NCBI GenBank assembly: GCA_037962975.1
Contig: CM075669.1
Location: 118,002,501 to 118,066,500 of the forward strand
Length of the DNA stretch: 64,000 nt
Source of the DNA: Clitoria ternatea
Taxonomy: Eukaryota; Streptophyta; Magnoliopsida; Fabales; Fabaceae
Reading direction: 5' to 3'
Part shown: in pieces, positions 23,546 through 34,030 of the stretch
How positions within the stretch are numbered: position 1 is the first letter of the stretch
Layout: the number at the start of each line of letters is the position of its first letter
The notes under the pieces: model-generated
What the model was told of the DNA's origin: nothing
Databases searched by the model: none
What the model saw: the letters and a program-made list of their open reading frames with translations, nothing else
Position numbers and translations under genes: made by a program

Positions 23546-24561
23546 GAAGGAAAGTTCTTCCACCGTGCACTCTTCTTCTTCTTTCTCTATATTCACTTTT
23601 CTCTTCTTCTCCTTCATCCTTCCAACCCCTAAACCGAACCCCACCTTCTCCACCTCCATTCTTGCCAAAAATTAAAACTTGAGCTTGGAAATGTGAAGCA
23701 TTTAGGGAGCTTGGGAGCTTGGTTGGATCATCATCCCTCTTCTTCACCCTCATTTTCATTTTGATGGAGCTTGGATTTAAGGTGAAGGTTTCTTACCTCT
23801 TCATTATTTCATTTATGGTTTTGGGTTGTTGGGTTTAAAATGATAATGTTAGAAACTTGGATTATTGAGGAAAATGATGTAAACCCTAGGTTTGGTGGTT
23901 TAAGAAATGATTTTGATTATGGTTTTGTGAGTAGATGAGAATGAGGGTTATGATATTCATATGGATTTAAGAAATGGATTGAAATTATTGGTTAGTTGAT
24001 TTTGATGAAAAACCCTAAGTGTGGTGATTTGGGGGTTTTTAGCTAAATTGATGATTTTGATGATTATGAATGCCCTAGAATGAACTATATAAAGGAAATG
24101 AATATTTGGAATATTGGAATTGATTTTGAGGATAAGTACATGATATTCATTGTTGAGTATTTGATGGAGCCCTAGGTCATGATATGTGCCATTTGGAAAT
24201 TGTTAAATTGATGATGGTTAAAGAAGCTAATATAGCTTACATTGAACTCTAAGTGACAATAATGATTTTGAAAAAAATTAAGGTAATGGTTGAATGATTC
24301 ATGTGATGATTTGGAAGGCTTGTGAAATAGAGGATATGATCTTGTTGTTATTGGGTGTGGTTAATTCTTTGAAACTTAGAGAATCTTGATCTTGGGAAAT
24401 GAATTCCTGAAGCCTAACACAAACATGTGAATTGGAGTTTAGTTAAGTCTAGGACTTGATACAACCCCATATGATATCAACATTTATTAGGATTGTGGTG
24501 ATACCTTGAAATGGCTTATTAATTGAATGTATGCATGCATAATATATAGATTGTGTTCCAG

Positions 24562-24611
24562 ACGATGATGCAGAATGATCGAGGCAATTGCGTTGCGGTT
24601 CTTCTCTCGAG
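24562..24611 (+). other. exon-like block in copy B
   Basis: A 50-bp block bounded by TTCCAG and GTAGGAG, that is, a consensus acceptor and donor. The equivalent block ending TTCTCTTGAG|GTAGGAG occurs in copy C (about 56807-56864) and, in reverse, in copy A (about 11346-11400). Splicing is inferred only. Confidence 0.4.
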
Positions 24612-25095
24612 GTAGGAGATGAGTTTACATTTCAAATTGCATGAGTGAATAATTGTTAATTATGTATATGTGTGAACTCATGCATTGCCTTGCCATGAAT
24701 GTGCTAAATGTTGAATTGATGATGTGATGAATAATGACTTGGCCTTGTTGAATGTTAAGGAAATGTATATGAGATGATGATAAGTGTTGAGTTGTCCCTT
24801 TGTTGGACATGGATTATTGTTATTGAAAACCCATGAATAGAAAAATTACTTGAGTTGTGAAGTGGTGATATGATAATTATACACAATGATATGTGTGGTT
24901 GTGATGAAAATTTGTGTTGAAACCTCTCTCATGTAAATGATGAATTAGAATAAAAATAAAGAGGTATTACTTGTTGAATTAGGTCTAAGGATGTGGTTTA
25001 AATGTGTATAATATTGAACTAGGCCAATTTTACATAAGATGGATAGTAGCATTCAAGGAGGAGTGAAAAACTTGAGTTTTGGGCGTGTAATGATG

Positions 25096-25582
25096 ATCTC
25101 GCTCAAGTGAGATGGATTCTCGCTCAAGCGAGAGTCCCCTGCATCAGAGGGGTGGCCTTTGGCCCAATCTCGCTCAGGCGAGATGATGTTTCGCTCAAGC
25201 GAGACGTGTGTGGAATAGGTGGGTAGGCTACTGGACGAATCTCGCTCAAGCGGACGTGGCCGCGCTTGAGTGAGCGAGATGGAAGATGGTTCTGGACGGA
25301 TCTTGCTTAAGCGAGTGAAGAGGCTAGTTGAATCTCGCTCAAGCGAGCGAGCCTAAGATATGATACTGGACGATTTCCGCCTGAGCGAGCATGAGTCGCT
25401 TGAGCGCGTGAGAGGTTTGATGCTTCATGTTGTCTCACTCAAGTGAGTGACCTGGTGTAAGGAGTCTCGCTCAAGCGAGTAAGCGTGGAAATGTCACTGG
25501 GGGCATTTCGCTTACGTGAAAGGGCTCACCCAAGCAAGCTGTGCTAATCTCGCTCAAACGAGTGTGGGTCTCACTCGAGCGA
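25096..25582. repeat. array of TCGCTCAAGCGA palindromes in copy B
   Basis: About 16 imperfect copies of TCTCGCTCAAGCGAGA in roughly 490 bp, separated by about 15-30 bp of unrelated sequence. Arms vary (TCACTC...GAGTGA, TCGCTT...GAGCGA) but usually remain complementary. The related copies A and C lack an array at this position. Confidence 0.9.
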
Positions 25583-26347
25583 GTTACCCAACTCTTGGAA
25601 TCTTGTTTCTTTCCCTTATTCTTGATATTAAACCCCATTTCTCTATATTGTGAGATGTTTGAGGAAATGTTTATGGTGTATTTAGTGATGACATGACATG
25701 GTGGTGATTGGAATTAATTGATACACTTGGGATGAATTATTTATGATACTTTTACCACCAAGGATGGGATATAAAAGAATGATAATGAGGGTTTGATGAT
25801 GGGGTTATGAGATACACCCTAGAGTGATTATGAAACCAATTAGAGAATAGTTAAATGACATAGTATTTGTTATAAACCGATGAATCGGAGATGATAATTG
25901 TAAAGTGTAATCATGAATAATGTTGTGGATCATTTCCTTGAGTAAAGGATGATTGTTATTATTAATAAATTGTCGTATACCATTGTGTGTGATACAAATG
26001 TGATCTTACATGTGTGGCTTGAATTATATTAACAAAATGTTGTGAATGCCACACCAATATATATAGATGAAACAATGGTGATGAATAATGAGATGAAAAT
26101 CCATTAATTGATTATGTGGTGATAATGATGAGTAATGGATAAATGTTAATAATTTATGTGATGCCATTGTGGTTGATTGCAAGTATTGTCTTGCATACAC
26201 AATATGAGATACATATACATATGAAAGATATCAAAATGAAATGCCACATATAAAACTCGAAACAATGGCTAAGAAACCAACAATGATAAAATCCACTAAA
26301 ATGAGTGTGGTGGTGTTGGTGATTATAATGATGATGATTGATGAGTG

Positions 26348-26900
26348 GCATTTAGGATGCACAGTGTGAGAAATACATTTGATTTGCATTGCATTGCATC
26401 CATGGCATATCATATGCTGCCAGTAAGGAATATTAGGGGGTTCCCCCGGTTGGCCCAGTGGGAGGACGGCTCAGTGCATGAGCATTCTTGTTGTTTCCCC
26501 TGTGACTCGGTGTGTGAGTCACGAAGCTGCCCATAGTTTGGTGATGAGGCACCCTATGTGGTTGGCCCAGTGGGCGGGTGGCTCTGTGATAAGCAAGTAC
26601 CTCGGTGTCTGAGGGGGCACGGCTCCCTTGACGTGTGTTCAGGGGAGGCCCGTAGCACTTTTGGCAGTTGAGGCCATGTTGTTGATCCGCAAGTCATGGG
26701 GTGACTAGTGCTACAGATGGGCGATTGCGGTTTGGTACCAGTAAAAGATGTTGATATGCATGCATGCTTTGAGATATGTGTACATATTTTTCTACTACAG
26801 TAGGGGCATAGTAGCACACCTATGCTCGACCCACACTTGGTGTTATTCCCGTAGTCGGATCCGTATTTGTTGTCTATTCCATTGTGCATATGAATTAGCC
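26348..26900 (+). repeat. conserved box 3 of the repeat family, copy B
   Basis: Homologous to 57250-57790 and to the reverse of 10280-10750. It contains two internal GGCCCAGTGGG blocks (about 26453 and 26563), the hairpin GTGACTC...GAGTCAC at 26502-26522, GGTACCAGTAAAA near 26735 and the CTACTACAGTAGGGGCATAG segment near 26792. No coding potential. Confidence 0.85.
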
Positions 26901-27001
26901 ATAAGAGCATTTGCATATAGCATGGAGATATGCCAGATGATGATGATGATTGAGATTATGGTATGGTGTTGATGAAATGGGTAATTGATATACCTAAAAG
27001 A

Positions 27002-28681
27002 TGATGCTAAATCTTTGAGTCATTAATTTGGTTGGAAAATCTTGAATTAATATTGACTTATTGTATGACTCTCAGAGGATTTATTCTTTTGGCAAGCGCA
27101 CCAATCGTTATATTTGTAATATATTTGATCGTTCCCACAGGGATTGTGGTAATTACCGCAATCTTAGACTAGTACAAGCTGAACCAACACAATACAGATA
27201 GATTTCAATCTGTTTTTGTTGTTTTATATTTCTAATGTTTTTGTATTTTCAGAGACAATATGAAAGACGAAATGTGATTAATGGAAGATAGGTTATGATT
27301 GCTTCAGCTTACAATTTCATCAAGAAACATGCAATTAAGGTTCAATCAATCTTCAGACTCAAGAGGACAATTCACAGATGGTTAATCCCTAATTCCTTAG
27401 GTGAATAACACTAATTCCTAAGCATTAAACCCTAATCCCTTAGGTGTTCAATTAACAGAGAAATCTAATGCGAAATTAGGGGTTAAACCCTAACTATTCA
27501 CCTAATTACTAGGCCTGACTTAGCTAGGAAGGGAGAAGTTACCTAAGACTCAACCATGATTCCTCACTGGTGAGTTTCTTCATCAGATCTGGATTTGTCA
27601 ATCCAGCAAAGCAGATCCACTCCTCAGCTTGTTCTCCTCTTGATTTAGAAGTTGACTTCCTCAATACACTTTCAAGAATTCATTGCAAACCTTTGCAATC
27701 CCAACCCTAGGGACTTAGAAACCCATGGAAATGGATTCGGACAAAGAAATGTGGAGAGACATGGATAAGAGAAATTAGAGAGAGAAAGGAACTAGAGAGA
27801 GATTGGAAATGGAAAAATGAATCGTGTTCTGTATTTTACCGTCTCTGTGTGTCTGTTTACAAAATATGTACAAGTATATATAGGCATCTAACTACTAACT
27901 AACTTAATTAATTACAAAGAAAGCTTAATTAATAATTAAATTAACTAAACTAATTACCTAATTACAAGTAAATAAATAATTACAACTCAATACTTAAATT
28001 ACTAATGTACAGCAGCAATACATCAGGTAATAGGAACAGAAATGGTGCAGAGCTTCTGATGGAGGGAAAACATCAGTTTAAATAACCACCTTCACGCTTG
28101 AGCGTGAAGGGCTCTCGCTTGAGCGAGGTCAAATTATTTAAGGCACTGTTGGAGTCACGCTTGAGCGTGAGCTTGGAAGCTTTGGGCGTTGATGGTATTT
28201 TTGGGGTCACACTTAAGCGTGAACTTTTTCGCTTGAGCGAGATCGAAAAATTCACTGCACTATGTCTTCACGCTTGAGCGTGAATGAGCCACGCTTGAGC
28301 GTGGTCGAGTTTCCTTTTCCTCATGCAATGTTCTCTCCTTTTACGTAGCTGCATGTATCCTTCACGCTTAAGCTTGGGTCTTTCCCGCTTGAGCGTGAAA
28401 CTTATATTACTGCACCTGTACATATAAACAAATATTTGCCTAGCGTTTGAACGCTGGCTGTCCAGCGTATGTACGCTGGGTTAGTGAATTTATAAATAAA
28501 CAAATTTCTTTAACTAATTATTATTTTTAATCATTTTCTTGCATAAATTAAACAATTTTAAAATAAATAAATAAAATAAGATTTATTGACAATTTATTAA
28601 ATAATAGTGCTAAACTAAACAATATTTAATGAATTATGTTAAATAAAAGATGAAATAATTAAGTCTTTTCAAGACTTATCA
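27002..28681 (-). repeat. 3' LTR of element G
   Basis: 1680 bp. The minus strand starts TGATAAGTCTTG after a polypurine tract. Its partner at 44722-46354 is 47 bp shorter because of a deletion near 46036 (between ttcctt and cacgct). It contains a palindrome array at 28087-28481. Confidence 0.93.
28087..28481. repeat. palindrome array in the 3' LTR of G
   Basis: About 11 copies of CACGCTTGAGCGTG or CTCGCTTGAGCGAG. It ends with two variants with altered arms, AGCGTT-TG-AACGCT and CCAGCGTA-TG-TACGCTGG (28442-28479). Confidence 0.9.
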
Positions 28682-28694
28682 CATCCCCAAACTT
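28682..28694 (-). promoter_or_regulatory. polypurine tract of element G
   Basis: On the minus strand AAGTTTGGGGATG immediately precedes the 3' LTR. Confidence 0.75.
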
Positions 28695-30241
28695 AAACTT
28701 GCTTGTCCTCAAGCAAATACTTAGATTAATTAAATCAATTGCACTTACTCAAGACAATCCACCTTTCCTTAACTTAATTTATACCATAATTATTGAATAT
28801 CAATCATGCTTTCTTTTCGCAAATTCTGAAAATATAATTACTCACACCTCCTTTGGGAAACAAGCTGGTGATACTTTCCTTACTGGATTGGTGTTTCTCT
28901 CTTCTCTCAGTGTATAAGGTTAATTACATGCACTCATCACCTGTATAATTGTTAGATCAACATAGGCTTGCAACAATTCTAAACATCATGAAATATGCTA
29001 GCACAATTGGATCAGTAAGGGCTTTTTAAGCTTGTAATGGGGTTAGGCTACAGGCTTTATTTTTGTTTTTCTAGTCAATGTTGGGTTAAAGGATGTGGCC
29101 ACTGATGCCTTGCCTCAATCTTAACTTAAATGCCTTAACTAACTAGCTATTTTATTTACATTATTTTTTTTCATATGAAGGATAACTCAATAACTTGTGG
29201 TGCTTTGCCTTGCCTCTCTTTCAGTCCTTTGGACTCTTTCTTTTCTTTCCTTTCTTCCATTTTTTTTTCAAATTTTTTTTCCTTGTGGTGCTTTACACCT
29301 TCTTTCTTTGCTGATTTTTCACTTTTCTTTAACTTTTACTGTTCTTCCTTTCATTTCTCAAAGTACTCATCTATAACTAAGGTCAGAGTGTGTCCTTTAA
29401 TTACTGTTAGACACACTCTTCATCCCCAAACTTAGAACTTGCTAGTCCCTAGCAATAAGATAAGACTCAACAATTCATTAGTGGTACATCCAGGGATAAT
29501 TCACTTGGTTTTTCTTAGATAAATAGGCTTTTAAAGTTAGGTATATAAGTAGAATGAAAGGGTCTCAGGCTCAAAATATAATTATTGGGTCAAAGGATAA
29601 TTAATAATTTTAGGATGGCTAAATTTGGCCCTGGCTAAATTAATAAAGAAGGCCTTCATCATTTCCAATTGGCAAACATATAATCATTTAGCAAGCACTG
29701 AAGCAAATTCTGTCTCACTAAATAAGAATGCAGGCTCACTCAGAAAAGAATTAATAAAGGCTCAAAAGCTAACAGTAGCAGGTAATCAGCCAATCATGTC
29801 CCCAAACTTAATGCAAGATTATAAACTCAGATTGCTAACTAGCATGGTGAATATACAAATAATATAGGATTGAAATAGTTATGGATAGGGATCATAAATC
29901 AAGTAATGCGAATCAATTAATTTATCCAATTAAAGCCTAAGAATCAGCAAACTTTAAATTATTAAGATGGATCCTAAATTAAACCTAATTAACATAATCT
30001 ATCAATTAATGAGATAAAAGGATAGAATACTTCCCTTTTTACCTGAATGGCAATGCCTGGTAGGAAATTGTTTGGAATGGAGTGCATGGACTTAACAATA
30101 CAATTGAGAAAAGAAATAACAACAAACAACTTAACATAGAAATAAAGTTCCATTACACTGAAAAGAAAATACATTGTTCAAGAGAATATTTAAACAAAGT
30201 CATTACAAAGAAGCAACATAACATAAACACAAAGTAAAAGA
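28695..30241. other. non-coding internal region of G after the env-like ORF
   Basis: About 1.5 kb with a pyrimidine-rich stretch at about 29210-29350 and further 'ccccaaacttaga'-like copies of the polypurine-tract region near 29422 and 29800. No gene recognised. Confidence 0.5.
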
Positions 30242-31588
30242 TCAGTCATCCTCTTCTTCACTTTCTTCATTCATAGATTCATCATCATCTGGCTCTGGAT
30301 AAGGTGGAAATTTAGCTGCTAAAGGTGTGTCATCAGGGGGAATGGTGAATCCAATGGAAGCCAACCATGAATCTCTGTCAGGTGGAACTCCCATTTCTTC
30401 AGCATGATCCACATTTAATTTGGTGGCAATCTTTCTCAGCATAAGATCATGGTTTAGGACCAGATCATAGGTTCCTAGCTGCATCTTCTTCATAACCTGC
30501 AGTTCCTGCATTATCATGGAAATATCAGAAGAAGGACCTGCTCCTGTTGGAGGTGGTGGTGCAAAAGATTTTGGTTGAGGTTGCCTTGGACGCTTGGACT
30601 CTTGAGGCATAAAATTGTCAATGTGGTTTGTTACCCATTGCTTATCCATAATCCTCTCAGGCTTTACCTTTGTCAGTTCAGCATAATTCACCATAGCTTG
30701 ATTCTTTTGGGCCAACAGGGTGATAACAGAGCAATATGGCAGTTGAAGATTCTTTTCAAGGTTCTTCAGCATCTCTTCCAATATCAACTCACCCAAATTT
30801 ACATACAAACCTCTCATTAGGCAATAAATCAATACCAACCTCTTAATGGTGATCTCAGTAGCATGCAGCACAGGTTGAAAAGATGATAGGACATAGTGGC
30901 ACCATAAAAGGGGAAAGTGATTCAGACAATTCTTCCTGACACTTTTTGGTACACCATTGACCCGTGTCAAATATGCAGCTCCCTGTTCACAGCATTCCTC
31001 TAATATTTCTTTCCTAAGATTTTCATTTTCAGCCCTATGAAAAATATCCACTTTCCATGTATAGTGACATCCTTCTTCCTCCAGTATAGGTACTTTCAAT
31101 AGCTTATTCAGAATATTACCAGTTAGAGGAATGGTGACTCCTCTCAAGAAGGAAGAAAAAGGAAACGTATCCTCCATAGAATGAGTTCTTAGATTGGCAT
31201 AAAATTCTCTAGTGAGTTCCTGGTAACCATTGCCTAAGTTCTCATTAAAGAACTGCCATCCCCTTTCAATCATAGCAGCTTGCACATTAAGGTCAGCACA
31301 TTTTTCTCCCTCAAGAACCAGAGCTCTATCCCTTATTACTCCTCTGGTTTTAAACTTTTGTTCATAATCTTGGGCGGCCTTAAAATCTCTAAACCTATGC
31401 CCATCAAAACTTTCAATTGCCTGGGATTTATTTCTCTCACTGAGACTTTGACTTGGTTTAGGTAGTGGAGAATCAGAGATACTGACAGTAACCACCCCCT
31501 TTCCCTTATCTTTTGGGGTTTTCTTCACATTTTCCACTTCCACTATTTCTTCAGGTTTCTTCAAAAATCTTTGTGATATTCTTCTCAT
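30242..31588 (-). CDS. env-like / plant transposon protein of element G, open ORF
   Basis: 448 residues, sense with gag-pol and downstream of integrase, the env-like position of Athila elements. It matches my recollection of the 'putative plant transposon protein' domain (PF20167): LTREFYANL, FLRGVTIPLTGNILNKLLKVP, NHFPLLWCHYVLSSFQPV, LYVNLGELILEEMLKNL and LQLPYCSVITLLAQK (about residues 130-300). The N-terminus is basic (FLKKPEEIVEVENVKKTPKDKGKG). The C-terminus is Pro-rich then strongly acidic (DDDESMNEESEEEDD). I see no convincing signal peptide or transmembrane anchor, so an actual envelope role is doubtful. It is open over its whole length while pol of the same element has stops. The Met at 31588 gives the full domain. 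It was probably expressed by splicing; function unknown. Confidence 0.8.
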   Translation of the reverse strand: MRRISQRFLKKPEEIVEVENVKKTPKDKGKGVVTVSISDSPLPKPSQSLSERNKSQAIESFDGHRFRDFKAAQDYEQKFKTRGVIRDRALVLEGEKCADLNVQAAMIERGWQFFNENLGNGYQELTREFYANLRTHSMEDTFPFSSFLRGVTIPLTGNILNKLLKVPILEEEGCHYTWKVDIFHRAENENLRKEILEECCEQGAAYLTRVNGVPKSVRKNCLNHFPLLWCHYVLSSFQPVLHATEITIKRLVLIYCLMRGLYVNLGELILEEMLKNLEKNLQLPYCSVITLLAQKNQAMVNYAELTKVKPERIMDKQWVTNHIDNFMPQESKRPRQPQPKSFAPPPPTGAGPSSDISMIMQELQVMKKMQLGTYDLVLNHDLMLRKIATKLNVDHAEEMGVPPDRDSWLASIGFTIPPDDTPLAAKFPPYPEPDDDESMNEESEEEDD

Positions 31589-31965
31589 TGTGAGTGGTAA
31601 AAATGGTGGTTAACAAGCCTAAATGAAAATAAGGACAAAAACCAAACAATCATAGCAAATCAAAAAAATGTAAGATGAATGGTTATGAAAAACGAAAGAA
31701 TTCTGACAATGAAACAGTAAAATATTAACTATGTAACTAAGAATTTGAAAGTAAAAAGTGAAAAGATGGTACCTTTCTCAAGAATTACAAGTTGTGCCTT
31801 TTCCTCTTTGAAAACCCAAGTTTCAGCGTAAAAATTTAGGGTTTGTACACTGAGGGGGGGGGGGTTTATACTATGGAATCCGTTACCTGAGATGTGTATA
31901 GTTACGCTGCAATCTTGGCGTACCAGCGCCCAAATTAAATCACATAGAAAGCATCAGGTATAAAA
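31589..31965. other. non-coding leader of the env-like ORF
   Basis: AT-rich, with a run of nine or more G at about 31855-31863. No gene seen. Confidence 0.5.
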
Positions 31966-32369
31966 CTCGCTTAAGCGTGTCATACTACACTCAAGCGCCA
32001 AACAAATAGCATCAGGTGGCTTCAATATGGCACTCTCGCTCAAGCTCACGTCATCACGCTTGAGCGAGAAAATGAACAGTACATCTTTTCTTCTCGATCG
32101 CGCTCAAGCGAGAGCTTGAGGTGCTTAAGCGTGGGAGTTGTCTACCAGGAACGCTCAAAGCGTGAAACTCTAAGCTACAAGTGCGGATATTTTCTTTCAG
32201 GTACCCATGGTCACGCTAAAAGTGCGTTGAATCACGCTCAGGCGCGAAATACACAGTATTAGATAGCTTCAAAATTGGGACTCTCGCTCAAGCTCATAGC
32301 AGCACGCTTAAGCGAGAGCATGAAACAGTATAGCCTCAGCCCCGATCACGCTCAAGCGAGAGCTGGGGG
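31966..32369. repeat. internal palindrome array of G, part 1
   Basis: About 12 imperfect TCGCTCAAGCGA / CACGCTTAAGCGTG motifs. Element H inserted here, and the array continues at 38202. Confidence 0.88.
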
Positions 32370-34014
32370 TAAAACATCCCATTTTTTTTTCAAAAATTAA
32401 AACGCACAATAAAAGAAGGGAATGGAAGGCAAGGGAAATGAAAGCCGATCATATGGCATACAGCGGAAGGGAAATTAGAAACCCATTCACTCGGCAGCCC
32501 AGCGGAAACACAAAGCTTGAGCGAGCCCAACAGTGTTCACTCGCTCAAGCGAGACACAAATCCGCTTGAGCGAGACAGCCCAACTCGCTTGGGCGAAGCA
32601 CACGTCGCTTAAGCGAAACAACCCATAAGCCTTCCATCAAATCACACTCGCTGGAGCGAATCCCTAATTCGCTGAAGCGAGAAGCCACACTCGGCATTCT
32701 ATCACTCGGAATCAGGGGTTCCATTCACTCGGAAAACAACCCCAACATACATGCCTCCCACGGAAGCCCATATTTAATTCCTTATGTTTATCCACTCGGC
32801 ATTAACATTTGCCACAAGCAACACATGCTTTTCATATAAAACTCAATCGGCATTAACAGCCACAACATATCATACATTTACATAGAATCATAACCAGAAC
32901 CAGCCCAGTATTCACACACCACATGTGTTTAATATTCACACTGGTTCACAGCACATGCATTCACTCGGCATCTTATTAAAAGCCACATTACCATGCATAC
33001 ACTCAGCATTACTAATATAACAATCAACAGATATTCTCATCTGTCCCTCAGTATGATGCACTCGACATCTTCATATTTACTAACATACATCTCATGGATG
33101 GAGTTTAACATACACCACACAATAATAATTATCACACATCCGGGCTTCCACTCAGACAATATACAATTACCAAACAAACACAACACATCACAGTACATTA
33201 GTTTCACCCGAAAACCCGTCCATAAACCATACATTTGAGATGCAATAGCCCCCTTACCTGGAATGAAGATTCCAGCATCTCCATGGCCACTCGTTCTTAC
33301 AGAACGACTCGGTCCCAGCCTTCAGCAGCACTCTGCTCGGCTTTTAACCCTGGGAAGAGCCAAACACAACTTCCTCTGAAGCAACTCTACCACTAAGTCA
33401 GTGGAGAAACCTCCCAAGGCACAACACCATCCTCGACCAAGCATCACAGCCAGTAGAGGATTCCCAACGCTGTTCCACACTTGAACAGCCCAGTCCTCCC
33501 AACGATGGAGGACATCCCTGCTTCCAAGCACCCAACCATGCCTTCTTCCTCACGAGCAGCTCTGCCTCACAACAGTGGACCATTTTCCATAAATCGAGGC
33601 ACCCCACACGCTGCAGGTTTCCAACCCGAGGCTCCAACAACCCTTTAAATGAAAGAAGAAGAAAGAGGAGAAGAACCAGGAGGAAGAAGAAGAAGCCAGA
33701 GAATACGGGAGAGAAAGAAGGAGTGTTTCTCCTTGAACCCAAAGTATAATGAGTAAGGAGTAGTTGGAAAATGAAAGGCCAAAGCCCTTATCTCTTCACT
33801 GCCCAGCCTGCACTCCTATCAGCCATCACATCCCATCGCCATTAACTCCCATCCCATCAGTGTGGGCTTCACGAGGGAGAGGGAGAGAGAGAACCGAAAC
33901 TCTCTAAAGCCACCAAGGGCACCATCGTAATTCTGCCTGGCCATATTATCATTATTACTAAATCAATATTCTTAATTATATAATTAACCTTAATCAAAAA
34001 AACAGGATGTTACA
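32370..34014 (-). repeat. 3' LTR of element H
   Basis: 1645 bp. It lacks the 584-bp segment present in the other LTR. It carries seven or so TCGCTCAAGCGA-type palindromes at 32512-32690, many CACTCGG(CATT) motifs to about 33070, and a pyrimidine-rich leader that reads CATTCCAG|GTAAGG on the minus strand (near 33257). Confidence 0.92.
32512..32690. repeat. palindrome array in the 3' LTR of H
   Basis: About seven motifs, including CTCGCTCAAGCGAG, TCGCTTAAGCGA, TCGCTGGAGCGA and TCGCTGAAGCGA. It is repeated in the other LTR at 36117-36298. Confidence 0.88.
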
Positions 34015-34030
34015 TTTCTCCCCCACTTCA
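34015..34030 (-). promoter_or_regulatory. polypurine tract of element H
   Basis: The minus strand reads AAGTGGGGGAGAAA directly before the LTR start. Confidence 0.85.

Larger units (their letters stand above)
23546..27001 (+). repeat. long-LTR-like repeat, copy B, 5' and middle part
   Basis: Plus-oriented relative of copies A and C. It begins abruptly in the pyrimidine-rich leader (no TGTAACA start), has a splice-donor-like AAG|GTGAAG at 23781/23782, an exon-like block at 24562-24611, a palindrome array at 25096-25582 and box 3 at 26348-26900. Element G interrupts it at 27002, and it resumes at 46355. No coding sequence. Confidence 0.7.

Noticed and set aside
23354..23759. Overlapping minus-strand ORFs rich in Glu, Ser and Phe
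   Set aside because: They come from pyrimidine-rich leader sequence at the A/B junction and have no family resemblance.
28073..28255. Small ORF with repeated TLKRE/SLKRE peptides (also at 45793-45975)
   Set aside because: The peptide repeat is the translation of the palindrome array in the LTRs of G. It has no independent support.
33398..33742. 114-residue minus-strand ORF, duplicated at 37585-37929
   Set aside because: Both lie in the LTRs of H. The duplication is the LTR pair, and the composition (hydrophobic from a pyrimidine-rich leader) does not suggest a protein.
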